DNA of 64,000 nt from Sinonovacula constricta (taxonomy: Eukaryota; Mollusca; Bivalvia; Cardiida; Solecurtidae), in the NCBI GenBank assembly GCA_007844125.1, contig CM017558.1:58936550-59000549 (forward strand), in the 5' to 3' direction. Below the pieces are notes generated by a model. That model saw only the letters and a program-made list of their open reading frames with translations. It was not told the origin of the DNA and did no database searches. The position numbers and the translations under genes were made by a program. Below are positions 62,360 to 64,000 of the stretch, one piece after another. Position 1 is the stretch's first letter. Each line of letters begins with the position of its first letter.

Positions 62360-62860
62360 CATCTCCTCTGCCCCGAAGGACCAGGTGTCTCCTTAGAGGA
62401 GACCTGGTCCTTTGCTGTAGGCTTGTTTTGTGCCTTTGTATTACTCTTGTACTTTATTTTATGTACTTCTTTTTCTAGTTTCCAGGCAGTGAAATCCCTG
62501 GATTGGCAGGGCAATCCCTGGTCTCATGTGGTCCAGCACAATTAACACATTCACCGCAACGTGGGCAATGGTCCTCGTCCTTGCACTGGGACTCGTGGTG
62601 GCCCAAGTTCTGACACTGAAAACACCTAAGTGGATTGGGAATGTACACCTGCACTTTAACGTTGAGGTAACCGACCTTAATCGAAGTAGGGAGTGATGAG
62701 TTGGCGAAAGTTAAAACAAATGTATTTGTCAGAACTCGCCGGCCGTCCCTCAGGAATGAAATCCGGAGATACCACACACCTTCTGTGGCGTGTTTAGTGA
62801 GATCCACTCCCATAAGACGCCCCCTTGTTGGGCTCCGTGGTGGGTGGTGAGCCAGGATGC
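62360..62860 (-). pseudogene. LINE ORF1 (gag-like) remnant with CCHC knuckles
   Basis: The frame gives GRLMGVDLTKHATEGVWYLR, then TSIKVGYLNVKVQVYIPNPL and three zinc knuckles beginning CFQCQNLGHHESQC at about 62626, as in nucleic-acid-binding ORF1 proteins of Jockey and I-type LINEs. A frameshift near 62480-62510 separates it from the usual downstream WKLEKEVHKIK stretch, and the N-terminal part is worn or missing. Confidence 0.8.
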
Positions 62861-62960
62861 CGAATTATTATATCTCATGGAATGCAAACGTAAATACAAA
62901 GACCCGATCCCTACTTTATCGTTAGAAGATTCCAATACCGAAACATCTGCAAGCTTATCA

Positions 62961-64000
62961 ACTTGCTATGTTTTTTCTTTGGGAAAGGATTGTGTATGTA
63001 CAGTTAAACCAATCATGTAATAAGCAATGTTTTCTGTTAAAATCAGACCACTCTGTTTAAAACTGTCAACATCATCTGCTTATTGGTCTTAAAGCATATA
63101 TTCTAGGGAATATGAGACCTTGTTTTATAAGACTGGAATTTTTAAATAAGCAATGTAATTTTTTATTGAAGAGGGTATGATAACTTTTACAAAAGTCCTA
63201 ATCCAATGTAAATTGGTGCATATGTCTTCTGAATATATTCACAAGCAAATATACCCAGCAGCAAGTTATTGGTCAGAAGGCTGTTTTCTTTGTTTATTCA
63301 GCCAATCAAGTTGTGTTAGTATTGAGGCTATAAACAGGTTATCATCGGTCGATGTATGTATGCTGTCTTGCTGCCAAATCCTAATTCATGGGGATCATTT
63401 GTAACCACATCATGGAAGTTTGTGGGTCATCCAGAAAATCGAAGGGTTGTATACTATCAATAAATGAACGGACCTGTATTTTATAAACATTTTTAAATGT
63501 ATGACTATGCATTTATATTTCAAACAAATATTATTTGGAATAGAAACTCAGTAAAGATGTTTTCTATTGTTTCAGTCTACAAAAGAGCAAAACTGCTACT
63601 GTTGCAAGATTTCAGGTTTACTTTTTTTGCTTAGAACCTATGGACAACCATTTATTCATATAATATGTGGTTATTTACCAAATAAAACAGCAATGTATTT
63701 TTCTTTTCTTCTTCTCATAATCATTTTCTTATAAAATCGATGAGCTTGTATGGCACTGTGACACTGTTAAAAGCAAAATTTTAAAGTGCAGATCAAATTG
63801 TCCTGAAGTCAAAGCTGTAAAATTGCTGAAGTTGACAATTTGCATTCGTAGCAAAAGCAAAAATGCTCTGAAAGTTTAAATGTAAACAGCCTTATGCTTA
63901 ATCTTTAAAGTTTGTTTAGCGTCATGAAGGGCCAATTTAACTTAGCAATTTGGGTGGTCATGATAAACACAATATGCTCTTTTGGATGAGTCAAAATGAA
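62961..64000. other. Non-coding stretch, right end of window
   Basis: AT-rich. I searched the minus strand for the missing first UCHL3 exon (a WLPLEANPE-like motif ending in phase 0) and saw none. Confidence 0.4.

Larger units (their letters stand above)
59200..62960 (-). mobile_element. Decayed Jockey/I-like non-LTR retrotransposon
   Basis: Minus-strand LINE with an ORF1-like part carrying CCHC knuckles, and ORF2 with apurinic endonuclease, reverse transcriptase and the C-terminal Cys/His part, in the expected order. It lies upstream of the first visible UCHL3 exon, in the same orientation as the gene, presumably in intron 1. Several frameshifts and stops and loss of most of the RNase H region show it is inactive. 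No poly(A) tail or target duplication is evident. Confidence 0.85.

Overview
The window is eukaryotic, AT-rich and full of repeats. It carries one recognisable host gene, a ubiquitin C-terminal hydrolase of the UCHL3 type, on the minus strand. Seven coding exons lie between 58877 and 10065, with splice phases that agree at every junction. The first coding exon (about 18 residues by family length) is not visible and probably lies beyond 64000. Long introns, tRNA-derived SINEs, non-LTR retrotransposon remains, short GT-AG-bounded exons and short repeats such as one containing GGGCAATAACTCC (near 32610) suggest an invertebrate, most likely a mollusc and perhaps a bivalve. That placement is inference from repeat style, not proof.

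Layout. 1-812 holds a broken minus-strand zinc-finger gene resembling N-terminal parts of proteins tied to DNA-polymerase-B mobile elements. 830-2870 is a CpG-rich, internally repeated block unlike the rest of the window. 2900-10064 is non-coding, with a SINE, a transposon remnant and a 33-bp minisatellite, and includes the undelimited 3' UTR of the hydrolase gene. 10065-58877 is the hydrolase gene. Its last intron is about 33.3 kb and contains three minisatellites, a 640-bp near-perfect palindrome, two copies of a TA-flanked inverted-repeat transposon, many SINEs and most copies of a dispersed 60-75 bp hairpin repeat. Shorter introns hold a 34-bp minisatellite (47.86-49.32 kb), a small transposon with an unrecognised ORF (45.79-46.41 kb) and a 6.5-kb array of 59-bp units (52.09-58.56 kb). 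That large array abuts three decayed tandem copies of the end of the first visible exon, each with its splice donor. 59.2-62.96 kb, upstream of that exon, is a decayed Jockey/I-like LINE on the minus strand.

The points that most deserve follow-up are the dispersed hairpin family (about 15 copies in 38 kb), the exon-end duplication beside the 59-bp array, the palindromic minisatellite that starts at the edge of a hairpin copy, the 640-bp palindrome (possibly an assembly artefact) and the inverted-repeat element with a 93-codon ORF. There is no sign of a prokaryotic operon, CRISPR array or functional RNA gene.
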